From the NCBI GenBank assembly GCA_021782055.1, contig JAJXVP010000149.1:1-6890 (forward strand): DNA of 6,890 bases. Direction: 5' to 3'. This stretch comes from a bacterium. Lineage in GTDB: Bacteria > Spirochaetota > Spirochaetia > JABEVK01. Below are positions 1 to 6,890 of the stretch, piece by piece. A model generated the notes under the pieces. The model was given only the letters and a program-made list of their open reading frames with translations. It was not told the origin of the DNA and made no database searches. The first letter of the stretch is position 1. Every line of letters starts with the position of its first letter. A program made the position numbers and the translations under genes.

Positions 1-856
1 ACTGGACAGCGGCAGAGGCTAAATGCTCACCCAACTTTCGTCCTCGAAAGCCGGTTTCACGAATCCCTACCAGGGACAATTGAAGTTTGTTCAAAAACTG
101 ATTGAGGGCCGCTGCGGATTGTCCAAGCTCGTCGTGAGACGTTTCGTCCAAACGGAGAGTGAGGTCGCTGACTGAGCTGGCTAACTTTTCAAGAAGCCGT
201 AATTGGTGTCCCAGGACACGCGAAATTCTCAGACTTATCCAAAACCCAATAACAATGGTTAGCACTAAACCGACGGAGCCAAAAATCATCAAAAGGTTTT
301 TATTGTTGATGGTTGCTTGAACTACCGACTTTCTCAATGCGGCCCGTTCGGCCTGAACCGATGAGTTTATTTGTTTCAAAGAAAGCTCAATTTGTTTTCC
401 TGACACATCAAACGTACTCATAACCCGGTCGCCGCGAGCTTTGGCGAGCTTGTAGGCAGGAACCATGGCAATACCATTGTTCCAAAATTGCGGCAAAACC
501 GCCGCATACTGTTCATAGTCATGGCTTCGCACCGAAGACGCATCCAGAGCTTGAAGTTCTTTTAGGTCCGCTTCAGCCTTCGACTTTGCCGTTTGCCCCT
601 GAGTGATCGACTCAGGGTCATACGTCAAACTGGCATCAGTGAGAAACTGCCAAATATTGCTGGTCTGCAGGCGCAGGTCTTGAACCAAATAGTCAACACG
701 GTCTAGGGCAAAGACTTTATCGATGGCTTTGTTGCTGTACGCCGTCTGAATATTAATATCGACAAGGTAGGCAACAAAAGTCGCTGAGACGATAATCGTG
801 GCCGCAATCAGGGTGATACGGATCCCCAAATTTAGCCGAGAAGCGGGGCGATTCAC
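1..856 (-). CDS. Methyl-accepting chemotaxis protein, N-terminal part
   Basis: This is an inner-membrane receptor cut by the left edge; 285 residues are visible. After a short cytoplasmic start come a first membrane segment (about 12-32), a periplasmic sensor region (about 33-186), a second membrane segment (187-208, NLLMIFGSVGLVLTIVIGFW) and a HAMP domain (about 206-258) with the typical DELG at 242-245. The sensor has the pattern W-x-F-LTDASLT (69-78), a later W-x-x-G-x-x-M (125-131), and M-S-T-FD (146-150), which I recognise from a common helical sensor of methyl-accepting receptors. The helix after HAMP ending in LASAAVQ also fits the start of a chemotaxis signalling domain. The conserved receptor tip lies beyond the window, so a HAMP-containing kinase or cyclase is not excluded. 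The start is GTG at 856, with GGAGA eight to nine bases upstream; no ATG lies near enough to the first membrane segment to compete. An 84-base gap separates it from the kinase gene. Confidence 0.82.
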   Translation of the reverse strand, partial: MNRPASRLNLGIRITLIAATIIVSATFVAYLVDINIQTAYSNKAIDKVFALDRVDYLVQDLRLQTSNIWQFLTDASLTYDPESITQGQTAKSKAEADLKELQALDASSVRSHDYEQYAAVLPQFWNNGIAMVPAYKLAKARGDRVMSTFDVSGKQIELSLKQINSSVQAERAALRKSVVQATINNKNLLMIFGSVGLVLTIVIGFWISLRISRVLGHQLRLLEKLASSVSDLTLRLDETSHDELGQSAAALNQFLNKLQLSLVGIRETGFRGRKLGEHLASAAVQ

Positions 857-859
857 GAT

Positions 860-926
860 GGGTTTTCTCCTGCAACAATTCTAGTTTAGGCTAGAGGGAT
901 TAGCAATTTAAAATCTGAGAAAACCC
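860..926 (-). repeat. Perfect 10-bp inverted repeat spanning the receptor gene's ribosome binding site
   Basis: In the transcript sense the first arm is GGGTTTTCTC (926-917) and the second is GAGAAAACCC (869-860), separated by 47 bases. The second arm overlaps the GGAGA ribosome binding site of the GTG start at 856, so pairing would hide it. The loop contains a smaller repeat, TCTAG-6 bases-CTAGA (895-880), which could fold by itself. The repeat is seen directly; a regulatory role is inference. It is not a terminator: neither arm is followed by a U run. Confidence 0.5.
866..870 (-). promoter_or_regulatory. Ribosome binding site of the receptor gene
   Basis: GGAGA stands eight to nine bases before the GTG at 856. 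It is what decides this non-ATG start, and it is the strongest such site in the left third of the window. It lies within the second arm of the inverted repeat described separately. Confidence 0.7.
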
Positions 927-940
927 CAGCTTTTTATCAA

Positions 941-3268
941 TCAGGCTTTCAAAAATGGCGCGACTACTGCCTCAAAATCCCGCAAATCTACCGCCAGCTT
1001 CTCGGCCCAATGTGCACAAGCTTCGCCGTCACCATCCCGTGCTGCCTTTTCAGCATCACTGGCTGTTTGCCCAAGGGTTTTGGCAGTTAAGTTCAAGGCA
1101 CTACCTTTAATAGCATGCGCCGCTTGGGCGGCCTGCTCCCAGTCCCTTAGCTCCACGGCATAAATGAGTCGTTGAAGGGATTCGCGAGTGCGTGGGATAA
1201 ACCGTCTCAGCAAGTTCAGAACCAAGTCGCGGTTGCCTAAAAACACCGATTGGGCTTCATCCCAATCAAAGATCACCGGCCCTACCGAGGGGGAAGGTTG
1301 CAACGGAGGCTGATCGACCTCCAAAAAAGGTCCACGCCCCGGCAGAAACTGGCCTAAGATCTCGCGTAAATCGGCCAATTTGAAGGGTTTGGTTAAAACG
1401 CCGTTCATACCAGAGCGAAGGCAACGATCCAACTCGCCCTTGAGGGCGCTGGCAGTGACCGCAACAATGGGGCAACGAACGCCGTTGTGGCGGAGGCGAG
1501 CCGCCGCTTCGTAACCATTCAACTTGGGCATCTGAATGTCCATAAAAACTAAATCCGGGTTATTCGTGTGGACGGTTTCTAAAATCTCCTCGCCGTCGAC
1601 GGCGCTAAAAATCTCGCAACCCAGCTTGGACAACAGCACCTGAAAAAGCTCTCGGTTGATGTCATTGTCCTCTGCCAAAGCGATTTTTACCGTTTGAGGA
1701 CGCATTTGCCCCTTTTTTTGGGGAACCGAGGGGGCTAAATGCCGTTGCCAAAGCCCATCTAGCCCTGCGGTGAGCGTTTCGACCAAGGCACGGGGATTGA
1801 CTGGCTTTTCTAGCACGGCCGCAGGTTCAATATCGACCGGGTACCTTTCTTCTTGGGGGTGTTGGGGTAAAACTCTTAACAGCATAACCGGAAGTGCCGC
1901 AGGAAAGCCGCTTTGGCGTAAGAGCGACAAAACACGAAAGCTATCCTCACCACCCAAATCCTCATCCAAAATCAGAGCTGCTGGTAAACGGTAATCCCGT
2001 TCTTCCCACAACCGAAGGACGCCTGCGCCGTTTTCAGCACTGCGCACACGAAAACCAGCCCAGCGCAAAAAGGTTTCCCACAACTGTCTCGACGCCTCAT
2101 GATCCTCAACAAGCCAAATTTCCCTTCCCCGTCCTTGACTGCCCCAGGCCAGTTCGGGATCCTGACGACGTTGAAGAGCTACCGAAAAATAAAATTCGGT
2201 ACCCTTATTTGTTTCACTATGGTAGCCAATTTCTCCGCCTTGCATTCGTACCAGCCTCTGGCTGATGGCCAGCCCCAAGCCTGTACCCCCGAATTGCCTA
2301 GTAGTGGAGCTGTCTCCTTGTGAAAAAGCTTGAAAGAGTGTTTCTTCCGCCGCTGGCGAAATCCCCATTCCGGTATCTTCGACCCTCACATGGAGCATCT
2401 CGCGCCCTCCAGCGATCTCTTGGTGATGAAGGCGGACGAGAATATAGCCTTTCTCGGTGAATTTGACCGCATTAGACAAAAGGTTCACCAAAACTTGACG
2501 AAGACGGCTGGGGTCGCCCAACCAGAGGTGCGGTACCGAGGGGTCCACATCCAGAACCAGTTCCAAGCCCTTGCGAAAGGCGGCCAAACGAACCACACCC
2601 AAACTTGTCGCCAGCAATTCGTCCAAGTCGAAGGGGATGGTTTCGAGAGGCATCTGCCCCGCCTCAATCTTCGAAAGATCGAGCACATCGTTAACAAGGT
2701 CTAAAAGTTGGCCGGCCGCTTCGTCAATCTGACGGGCGTAGTGCGTTTGGTCCTGGCTTAACCGGCCCGACAGAAGCAACTCGGTCATGCCCGTGATGGT
2801 AAACAACGGGGTACGGATTTCGTGGCTCATGTTGGCTAAAAACTGGCTCTTTGCCCGGTTCGCGCCTTCGGCCTGTCGTCGAGCATCGCGAAGTTGGCGC
2901 TCATTGAGCTTTTTCAGCGTAATATCTTCAACCAGCACAAACAAAACCCGTTGTCCCGACCACGACATTTCTAAATCGCCTAACTGCAGACTCCACCAGG
3001 CCTCACGCTCCTCCCGTGGTTGAAACGGCGATTCAAAATAGTAATCGGTAGCTTCGCCCGCGACAAAGGTTTGAAAAAATGTCCGCCAACGTTCACCTTG
3101 ATCGTCCTTAAGGTGAGCGTCTAAGCCCGCCCCAACAATCAACCACAAATCTTTGTTGAGAATACGAAGCAAGGCGGGGTTAGCCGAAAGAACCTTTCCC
3201 TCTTCTTGTAGAAAGGCCATCCCTACTGCCGACTTTTCAAAAGCCTTGGCAAAAAAGGATTCGTTCAT
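941..3268 (-). CDS. Hybrid sensor histidine kinase, PAS-HisKA-HATPase-REC-REC-Hpt (BarA-like layout)
   Basis: This is a soluble multi-step phosphorelay kinase of 775 residues; I see no hydrophobic membrane segment. The domains in order are: PAS (about 5-117), opening with a typical FxxAFExSxVGMAFL; a short helical linker; HisKA with phospho-accepting H149 in ANMSHEIRTPL; HATPase with N box NLLSNAVKF (262-270), DTGMGI (298-303) and GGTGLGLAI (327-335); a first receiver (about 382-503); a second receiver (about 527-643) with E533/D534, D577 in FMDIQMP, T605 and K627; and an Hpt domain (about 665-775) with H718 in AHAIKGSALNL. The second receiver is complete. The first keeps E388/D389, D435 and K488 but has Arg465 where Thr/Ser is expected. 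The ATG at 3268 is four bases after the upstream regulator's TAG and has only a weak ribosome site (AGG three bases away), suggesting translational coupling. The signal sensed by the PAS domain cannot be read from sequence. Confidence 0.95.
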   Translation of the reverse strand: MNESFFAKAFEKSAVGMAFLQEEGKVLSANPALLRILNKDLWLIVGAGLDAHLKDDQGERWRTFFQTFVAGEATDYYFESPFQPREEREAWWSLQLGDLEMSWSGQRVLFVLVEDITLKKLNERQLRDARRQAEGANRAKSQFLANMSHEIRTPLFTITGMTELLLSGRLSQDQTHYARQIDEAAGQLLDLVNDVLDLSKIEAGQMPLETIPFDLDELLATSLGVVRLAAFRKGLELVLDVDPSVPHLWLGDPSRLRQVLVNLLSNAVKFTEKGYILVRLHHQEIAGGREMLHVRVEDTGMGISPAAEETLFQAFSQGDSSTTRQFGGTGLGLAISQRLVRMQGGEIGYHSETNKGTEFYFSVALQRRQDPELAWGSQGRGREIWLVEDHEASRQLWETFLRWAGFRVRSAENGAGVLRLWEERDYRLPAALILDEDLGGEDSFRVLSLLRQSGFPAALPVMLLRVLPQHPQEERYPVDIEPAAVLEKPVNPRALVETLTAGLDGLWQRHLAPSVPQKKGQMRPQTVKIALAEDNDINRELFQVLLSKLGCEIFSAVDGEEILETVHTNNPDLVFMDIQMPKLNGYEAAARLRHNGVRCPIVAVTASALKGELDRCLRSGMNGVLTKPFKLADLREILGQFLPGRGPFLEVDQPPLQPSPSVGPVIFDWDEAQSVFLGNRDLVLNLLRRFIPRTRESLQRLIYAVELRDWEQAAQAAHAIKGSALNLTAKTLGQTASDAEKAARDGDGEACAHWAEKLAVDLRDFEAVVAPFLKA

Positions 3269-3272
3269 GGGC

Positions 3273-4535
3273 CTAGAAGTGCGCCCCGACGCTTTCCATG
3301 GTCTTTTTTAAGATTTCGTCCGGTCGAAGGGGTTTTGTGATGTAGCTCTTAATGCCATACCCCATGGCCCGTAAAACGGTTTCACGGCGGGACAACGCCG
3401 AGAGGATGATGATGGGAACGTCATGACCCTGTTCCTTGAGCTTTTCCATCACCTCAAAACCGTTCATATTGGGCATCATGAGGTCCAAAAAGACCAAATC
3501 GAGGTCGGTGGGCAGGTGTTGAACGAACGAGCGTCCGTCATCAAAGGTGAGAACCTGACAGCCCACAGCGAGAAAGGTGTTTTTGACAATTTCCTGGACG
3601 ATAAAATCGTCGTCCACTACCGCAATCGTCAGGTCCCCGCCTTCGGTCGTCAAGCGAGCGGACAATTCCGTCAGCGCAGAGTCTTGATCAAACCTCAGGG
3701 CGAACGAGGTTTCTTCGCCTAAAAGGCCCTCTTGAGTAACTTTTTGCGGGAGAGTCTCTTTGAGCATCTCGTCGACCTTGGCCTTGTCAGTCAGGTCATC
3801 CATGGCTTTGTCGAGGGTATCCGCCACCGTCATTTCTCCATACTCCCAAAACGAGCGGATGGCTTCTTTCACCTCGGGGGACTGGGTTAGGACTTTGACC
3901 CATTTTACCCTGCCACGGGTAAAGTTAACGAGAATTTCGAGAAGCCGACGAAGCTTGGGCTTGTCCGTTTCACGTAATTCGAGGTTTGATAAAAGCAGAA
4001 GAAACTTGGGCAGCTCAACCCGGTGAATTTGTAACAACTCCGTTAGCTTAAATTCGAGCAAATTGACTTTGTCGAGGTTGAAGCCCAAGGCCAATTCCAC
4101 AAAAACAATATCCTCGTTCATATGGGCGTCGACGATGCACGGGGTGGAATCCACTTGGACCTGAATCCCTAAAAGCTCTACCAAAGCGGCCCACAGAAGG
4201 TCCAGTTTCAAGGGTTTGGTAAAAAATTTGCGCACATTGAACTTAGTCAGCTCTAACAGCTTGTCTTTGCTGATCTTATTCGAGATGACAATGACAGGAA
4301 TCGCCGACGTGGTGACGTCAGCTTGTTTAGTCCTTAACAGGCTCACTAAATCTTTTTGAGGGAGGTAGTAATCGGTAATCACCAAATCAGGGCGCTGGTA
4401 GGCCAACTTGCCGGCCCCGTCTACCCCATTACTGGCCTTAATCACGGTCAAGCCGGCACTTTCGAGAAGGCCACCGAGGTAATCGCGGAATAAGGTCGAT
4501 TCGTCAATGATTAAGACCGCTTTTGACCCAGCCAT
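3273..4535 (-). CDS. Response regulator with two receiver domains flanking a STAS-like domain
   Basis: This is a 420-residue cytoplasmic signalling protein with no membrane segment and no DNA-binding domain. The N-terminal receiver (about 5-123) has the acidic pair D11/E12, phospho-acceptor D55 in VITDYYLP, S85 and K107 in TKPL, but the loop after D55 is shortened. The middle (about 130-248) is not a receiver. Its alternation of predicted strands and helices (DIVFVELAL; a helix; FLLLLSNLEL; KLRRLLEIL; VKWVKVL; VKEAIRSFWEYG; a final helix with DTLDKAM) resembles a STAS domain, the fold of anti-sigma antagonists, although the usual D-S-S-G segment is absent. A linker leads to the C-terminal receiver (about 301-418), which is canonical: D308/D309, D351 in FLDLMMP, S379 and K401 in TKPL. 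The ATG at 4535 overlaps the purE stop as TAATG and has AGGGA seven bases upstream. The likely phosphodonor is the hybrid kinase encoded next. The receiver calls are firm; the STAS call is from pattern only, and the output is unknown. Confidence 0.87.
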   Translation of the reverse strand: MAGSKAVLIIDESTLFRDYLGGLLESAGLTVIKASNGVDGAGKLAYQRPDLVITDYYLPQKDLVSLLRTKQADVTTSAIPVIVISNKISKDKLLELTKFNVRKFFTKPLKLDLLWAALVELLGIQVQVDSTPCIVDAHMNEDIVFVELALGFNLDKVNLLEFKLTELLQIHRVELPKFLLLLSNLELRETDKPKLRRLLEILVNFTRGRVKWVKVLTQSPEVKEAIRSFWEYGEMTVADTLDKAMDDLTDKAKVDEMLKETLPQKVTQEGLLGEETSFALRFDQDSALTELSARLTTEGGDLTIAVVDDDFIVQEIVKNTFLAVGCQVLTFDDGRSFVQHLPTDLDLVFLDLMMPNMNGFEVMEKLKEQGHDVPIIILSALSRRETVLRAMGYGIKSYITKPLRPDEILKKTMESVGAHF

Positions 4536-5050
4536 TACGTGTTCCCTGCGAGGTAGGAGGAGGCCCCCACTTGTTCCAACTTTTGGGCTTTGCGTTCCAC
4601 CTCATTCTTTTGAACAACCGACCACGCCTCTAAGCGGGCACGTAAAGCCAGGTCCGTAGCACCCAGAATTCGTGCCGCCAACAACCCGGCATTTTTACCG
4701 CCGTTGATGGCTACCGTGGCCACAGGGATTCCGCCTGGCATTTGCACAATTGACAAGAGGCTGTCGAGACCTTGAAGAGCTTGCGTACGAATCGGCACGC
4801 CTACAACAGGCAGACTGGTCATCGCGGCGACCATCCCCGGTAGGTGTGCGGCCCCCCCCGCCCCGGCAACGATGACATTTAACCCGCGCGACGCCGCACT
4901 TTGGGCATAGGTAACTAAGCGGTCGGGGGTACGGTGCGCAGAAACGATGGTCAACTCGGTTGCGACACCCAGCTCGCGCAAAATCGTCTCGGCTTCGGCC
5001 ATTATTGGCAAATCGGAGTCACTCCCCATGATAATGCCCACCTTTGTCAC
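4535..5050 (-). CDS. purE: N5-carboxyaminoimidazole ribonucleotide mutase, class I
   Basis: PurE moves the carboxylate of N5-CAIR to carbon 4, giving 4-carboxy-AIR; it acts directly after PurK in purine synthesis and in known cases is an octamer in the cytosol. The protein has 171 residues, the normal size. Visible motifs are [13 protein letters not shown] (residues 5-17), which binds the substrate phosphate, SAHRTP (37-42) with the catalytic His39, [12 protein letters not shown] (62-73), and the [16 protein letters not shown] block followed by N-A-x-LLAA-x-IL. This pattern, and the PurK partner next door, indicate class I rather than the AIR-using class II. The start is GTG at 5050: it lies one base after the purK TAA and places only three residues before the conserved strand, as in other PurE proteins. 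The later GTG and ATG codons would cut into that strand. Its TAA overlaps the next gene's ATG. Confidence 0.97.
   Translation of the reverse strand: MTKVGIIMGSDSDLPIMAEAETILRELGVATELTIVSAHRTPDRLVTYAQSAASRGLNVIVAGAGGAAHLPGMVAAMTSLPVVGVPIRTQALQGLDSLLSIVQMPGGIPVATVAINGGKNAGLLAARILGATDLALRARLEAWSVVQKNEVERKAQKLEQVGASSYLAGNT
4543..4547 (-). promoter_or_regulatory. Ribosome binding site of the two-receiver regulator
   Basis: AGGGA stands seven bases before the ATG at 4535, inside the 3' end of purE. It supports translation of the regulator from the purE transcript and the TAATG stop/start overlap. Confidence 0.55.
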
Positions 5051-5051
5051 G

Positions 5052-6179
5052 TTATGCCCCCGTTACCTTTAAGTATCGCTTCACCTCGCGGCACCTTTCA
5101 AGGGCTTCTTCGGGAGTTGGTGCCGTGACGGTAAAGTGCCCCATTTTACGTCCTGGCCTACACTGCGATTTGCCATACAAATGCAGAGAAAACCCTTCGA
5201 GGGCCAGGGCTTGGTCTAAACCAGAAACCACCGCCTTACCTGAACCTGAACCGAGCAAGTTCGCCATCACGGCCGGAGTAAAAAAGCTCGGTGAAGCTAG
5301 CGGGAGTCCACAAACGGCCCGCAGATGATTTTCAAACTGACAGACCTGACAGGCTTCCATGGTGTAGTGCCCCGAGTTATGGGGACGTGGGGCCATTTCA
5401 TTCACCAAGAGCTTGCCCTCGCTTGTCAAAAAAAGCTCAACGCCAAAGACCCCTACCCCGTTGATAGCCTGGACGGCTTCGAGGGCGAGCGCCGACGCCA
5501 AGCGTGAAATCTCGGGTGAAACTCGCGCCGGCGCCAGAACTTCATCACAGATGTTCAGTTGCGGGTCAAACAGCATCTCAACCACCGGGTAAACGACAGT
5601 CTTCCCGTCTTGGCCCCGAGCCACCATGACGGCTAGCTCACGCTCAAACGGAACGAACTCTTCAAAAAACGTCTCGCCCGAGAGCTTGGGTTCACTTTCG
5701 AGGGAGCGCACCACGGCGACACCCCTGCCGTCGTAGCCGCCGCGACGACTCTTTTGCACCACCGGGAGGTCGCTAGGGGTTAACTCCGACCAGGTTTTCG
5801 ACACAAAGGGAGCCACTGGTAAACCATGCTTCAGGTAGAGCTTTTTCTGTTCAACCTTGTCTTGTAAAATCGCCAATACCTGGGGGGAGGGAAAGATTTT
5901 GACCCCTTCCGCTTCGAGTCGGCTTAGGGCATCAACCCCCACGTGTTCAATATCGTAAGTTAAGACGTCAGAAAGCTCGGCCAATTGCCGTAGCTTGGCC
6001 TCATCGTACAAGCTCCCCACCAAAAGTTCATCCACGAGCCCGGCTACACCACATTGGGGGTCAGGGTCCAGGGCCACAAAGTTGAGTCCCAGCTTTTTTG
6101 TTCGGTAGACGGCCATGCGAGCCAGTTGACCACCGCCGATAAAGCCCACCCGAAGTCCAGAATAGCGTGAAGCGCTCAT
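5052..6179 (-). CDS. purK: N5-carboxyaminoimidazole ribonucleotide synthase
   Basis: PurK is a cytosolic ATP-grasp enzyme that uses ATP and bicarbonate to carboxylate aminoimidazole ribonucleotide (AIR) to N5-CAIR, the substrate of PurE in purine synthesis. The protein is 375 residues, within the usual 350-390. Visible motifs are [11 protein letters not shown] (residues 12-22) at the N-terminal Rossmann-like domain, TYDIEHV (74-80), the ATP-grasp glycine-rich loop [12 protein letters not shown] (142-153), [10 protein letters not shown] (175-184), the metal/ATP-binding segment [12 protein letters not shown] (260-271), and RPGRKMGH (341-348) in the C-terminal domain. I chose the ATG at 6179 because it directly precedes the conserved N-terminus, has GGGGG seven bases upstream, and overlaps the pepD stop as TGATG. 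A start further up at 6236 would add 19 residues with no family match. The frame is intact, with no missing key motif. Confidence 0.97.
   Translation of the reverse strand: MSASRYSGLRVGFIGGGQLARMAVYRTKKLGLNFVALDPDPQCGVAGLVDELLVGSLYDEAKLRQLAELSDVLTYDIEHVGVDALSRLEAEGVKIFPSPQVLAILQDKVEQKKLYLKHGLPVAPFVSKTWSELTPSDLPVVQKSRRGGYDGRGVAVVRSLESEPKLSGETFFEEFVPFERELAVMVARGQDGKTVVYPVVEMLFDPQLNICDEVLAPARVSPEISRLASALALEAVQAINGVGVFGVELFLTSEGKLLVNEMAPRPHNSGHYTMEACQVCQFENHLRAVCGLPLASPSFFTPAVMANLLGSGSGKAVVSGLDQALALEGFSLHLYGKSQCRPGRKMGHFTVTAPTPEEALERCREVKRYLKVTGA
5057..5061 (-). promoter_or_regulatory. Ribosome binding site of purE
   Basis: GGGGG lies six bases before the purE GTG and inside the last codons of purK. 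It supports the GTG at 5050 as the start. A second purine run, AAAGG, lies a little further up. Because the site sits inside purK, translation of purE is probably coupled to that of purK. Confidence 0.6.
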
Positions 6180-6890
6180 CAAAGAGCCCCCAGCAGTTTC
6201 AGCAAAAAGTTCCAAAACTCTTCGACCGAGGCACACCCTAGCCGTTCACGGGGGGTGTGTGCGTCTTCGATGGCTGGGCCAAACGAAATCATGTCGAGTC
6301 CTGCAATTTTGTCACCGATGAGGCCACACTCTAAACCAGCATGAATCACAGTAACTCGGGCGGGTACCTGGCTGACTTGAGGCCACAGTTGAACACATAG
6401 GTCCTTTACCGGACTTGTGTCGGCAGGCGTCCACGCCGGGTAACCATCGGCAAGCTTGACCGTCAGCCCGGCAAGTTCCATGACTGCTTTGATCTGTTGG
6501 TTAAGTTCATTTCTGCGCATGGCCCGGCTGGACCGTTGACTAGTCACCACACGCAAAAGGCTCGCACTGGCACGTACCGAGGCCAAGTTATTTGAAGTTT
6601 CTACGCCATGAGGTAAAACCCCACCGTGCACACCGTGGGGTAGAGCATTCAGTAAGGATCCCAACTTTTGCGAGGCTTGTTTGGTCAACACTCGCTCTGG
6701 ACAGGCAACTTCAGAGATTTCAAGCCGTGGACCTTCGCCAAGATCGGTTTGTAAAAGCGCCGTCAGCTCCTGTGCCCTTTGTTCAAGGTAGCCCTTGGCG
6801 TCAGAGCGAGAGCCCGAAACTTTACCCACAACAAAATCGGCTTCGCGGGGAATGGCATTATGCTTGTCGCCGCCCTCAAGGCTTGCTATC
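6179..6890 (-). CDS. pepD: Aminoacyl-histidine dipeptidase (peptidase D, M20C family), C-terminal part
   Basis: This is a cytosolic metallopeptidase that hydrolyses Xaa-His dipeptides such as carnosine. The gene runs off the right edge of the window, so only the last 236 residues are visible, about half of the usual length of near 490. The reading frame is open to the edge, and the GTG at 6829 is internal, not a start. Visible family landmarks are GG-x4-NAIPREA just inside the edge, PHGV...VETSNN, DGYPAWTP followed by SPV, the strongly conserved IHAGLECGL, and DMISFGP...DAHTP near the C-terminus. By family knowledge the His in that last segment is a zinc ligand; the other metal ligands lie beyond the edge. 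The order and spacing of these blocks match PepD of enterobacteria and vibrios as I recall it. Its TGA stop overlaps the purK ATG by one base, so it is probably the upstream member of the same transcript. Confidence 0.93.
   Translation of the reverse strand, partial: IASLEGGDKHNAIPREADFVVGKVSGSRSDAKGYLEQRAQELTALLQTDLGEGPRLEISEVACPERVLTKQASQKLGSLLNALPHGVHGGVLPHGVETSNNLASVRASASLLRVVTSQRSSRAMRRNELNQQIKAVMELAGLTVKLADGYPAWTPADTSPVKDLCVQLWPQVSQVPARVTVIHAGLECGLIGDKIAGLDMISFGPAIEDAHTPRERLGCASVEEFWNFLLKLLGAL
6187..6191 (-). promoter_or_regulatory. Ribosome binding site of purK
   Basis: GGGGG stands seven bases before the ATG at 6179, inside the last codons of pepD. It decides the purK start against the longer open frame that begins at 6236. 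Confidence 0.6.

Larger units (their letters stand above)
857..940. other. 84-base intergenic stretch between the kinase and receptor genes
   Basis: This is the only true gap between genes in the window. I see no hairpin followed by a U run, so the kinase transcript may read through into the receptor gene. A TTGATA at 940-935 resembles a -35 box, but the sequence 17 bases further on (TCAGAT) is a poor -10 box; TTAAAT and GCTAAT nearby have wrong spacing. A separate promoter is therefore possible but not supported. Confidence 0.6.

Noticed and set aside
880..895. TCTAG/CTAGA repeat as a terminator
   Set aside because: The stem is only five pairs and no U run follows; it is listed only as part of the larger repeat.
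1770..2704. Several open frames of 74-124 codons on the plus strand
   Set aside because: They lie wholly opposite the conserved kinase and receiver domains of the minus-strand gene, encode no recognisable motif, and have the mixed composition expected of antisense shadows.
3423..5507. Plus-strand open frames opposite the regulator, purE and purK
   Set aside because: Each overlaps strongly conserved coding sequence on the minus strand and has no family-like features; they are shadows.
6180..6236. A longer purK start at 6236
   Set aside because: It would add 19 residues with no resemblance to PurK, inside pepD coding sequence, while the ATG at 6179 has a ribosome site and the exact conserved N-terminus.
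6179..6829. The GTG at 6829 as the start of a short separate protein
   Set aside because: The frame continues upstream to the window edge with the conserved PepD segment NAIPREA, so the GTG is an internal valine codon.
1..6890. Mobile elements, CRISPR arrays, tRNA or rRNA genes, toxin-antitoxin pairs
   Set aside because: Nearly all bases are accounted for by six intact or edge-cut genes, and no repeat array, terminal inverted repeats or tRNA-like cloverleaf was seen.

Overview
Every gene in this window lies on the minus strand, so the window is read from its right end to its left end. The order is pepD (C-terminal part), purK, purE, a two-receiver response regulator, a large hybrid histidine kinase, and the N-terminal part of a chemotaxis receptor. 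The DNA is roughly half G+C by eye. The genes are tightly packed, two of the starts are GTG, and no mobile element, tRNA, rRNA or CRISPR array was found. Class I PurE with PurK, a peptidase D of the M20C family, a BarA-like tripartite kinase and a methyl-accepting receptor suggest a free-living Gram-negative, motile bacterium, for example a proteobacterium or a Bdellovibrio-like lineage. That placement is an inference; no phylogenetic marker is present.

Right part (4535-6890): three metabolic genes. PepD would cleave Xaa-His dipeptides. PurK and PurE together carry out the carboxylation of aminoimidazole ribonucleotide in purine synthesis. The pepD stop and purK start overlap (TGATG), and purK and purE are one base apart.

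Middle part (941-4535): two signalling genes that continue the same run without a break. The purE stop overlaps the response-regulator start (TAATG), and the kinase starts four bases after the regulator's stop. The regulator appears to be receiver / STAS-like / receiver with no DNA-binding domain. The kinase is PAS / HisKA / HATPase / receiver / receiver / Hpt. They form a plausible phosphorelay pair, with the Hpt domain passing phosphate to one or both receivers of the neighbour.

Left part (1-940): an 84-base intergenic stretch, then a receptor with two membrane segments and a HAMP domain, cut by the window edge before its signalling tip. A perfect 10-bp inverted repeat in the intergenic stretch could hide this gene's ribosome binding site.

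The most interesting points are the REC-STAS-REC regulator, its translational coupling to purine genes, the degenerate first receiver of the kinase, and the possible RNA switch before the receptor gene. None is proof of a new system.
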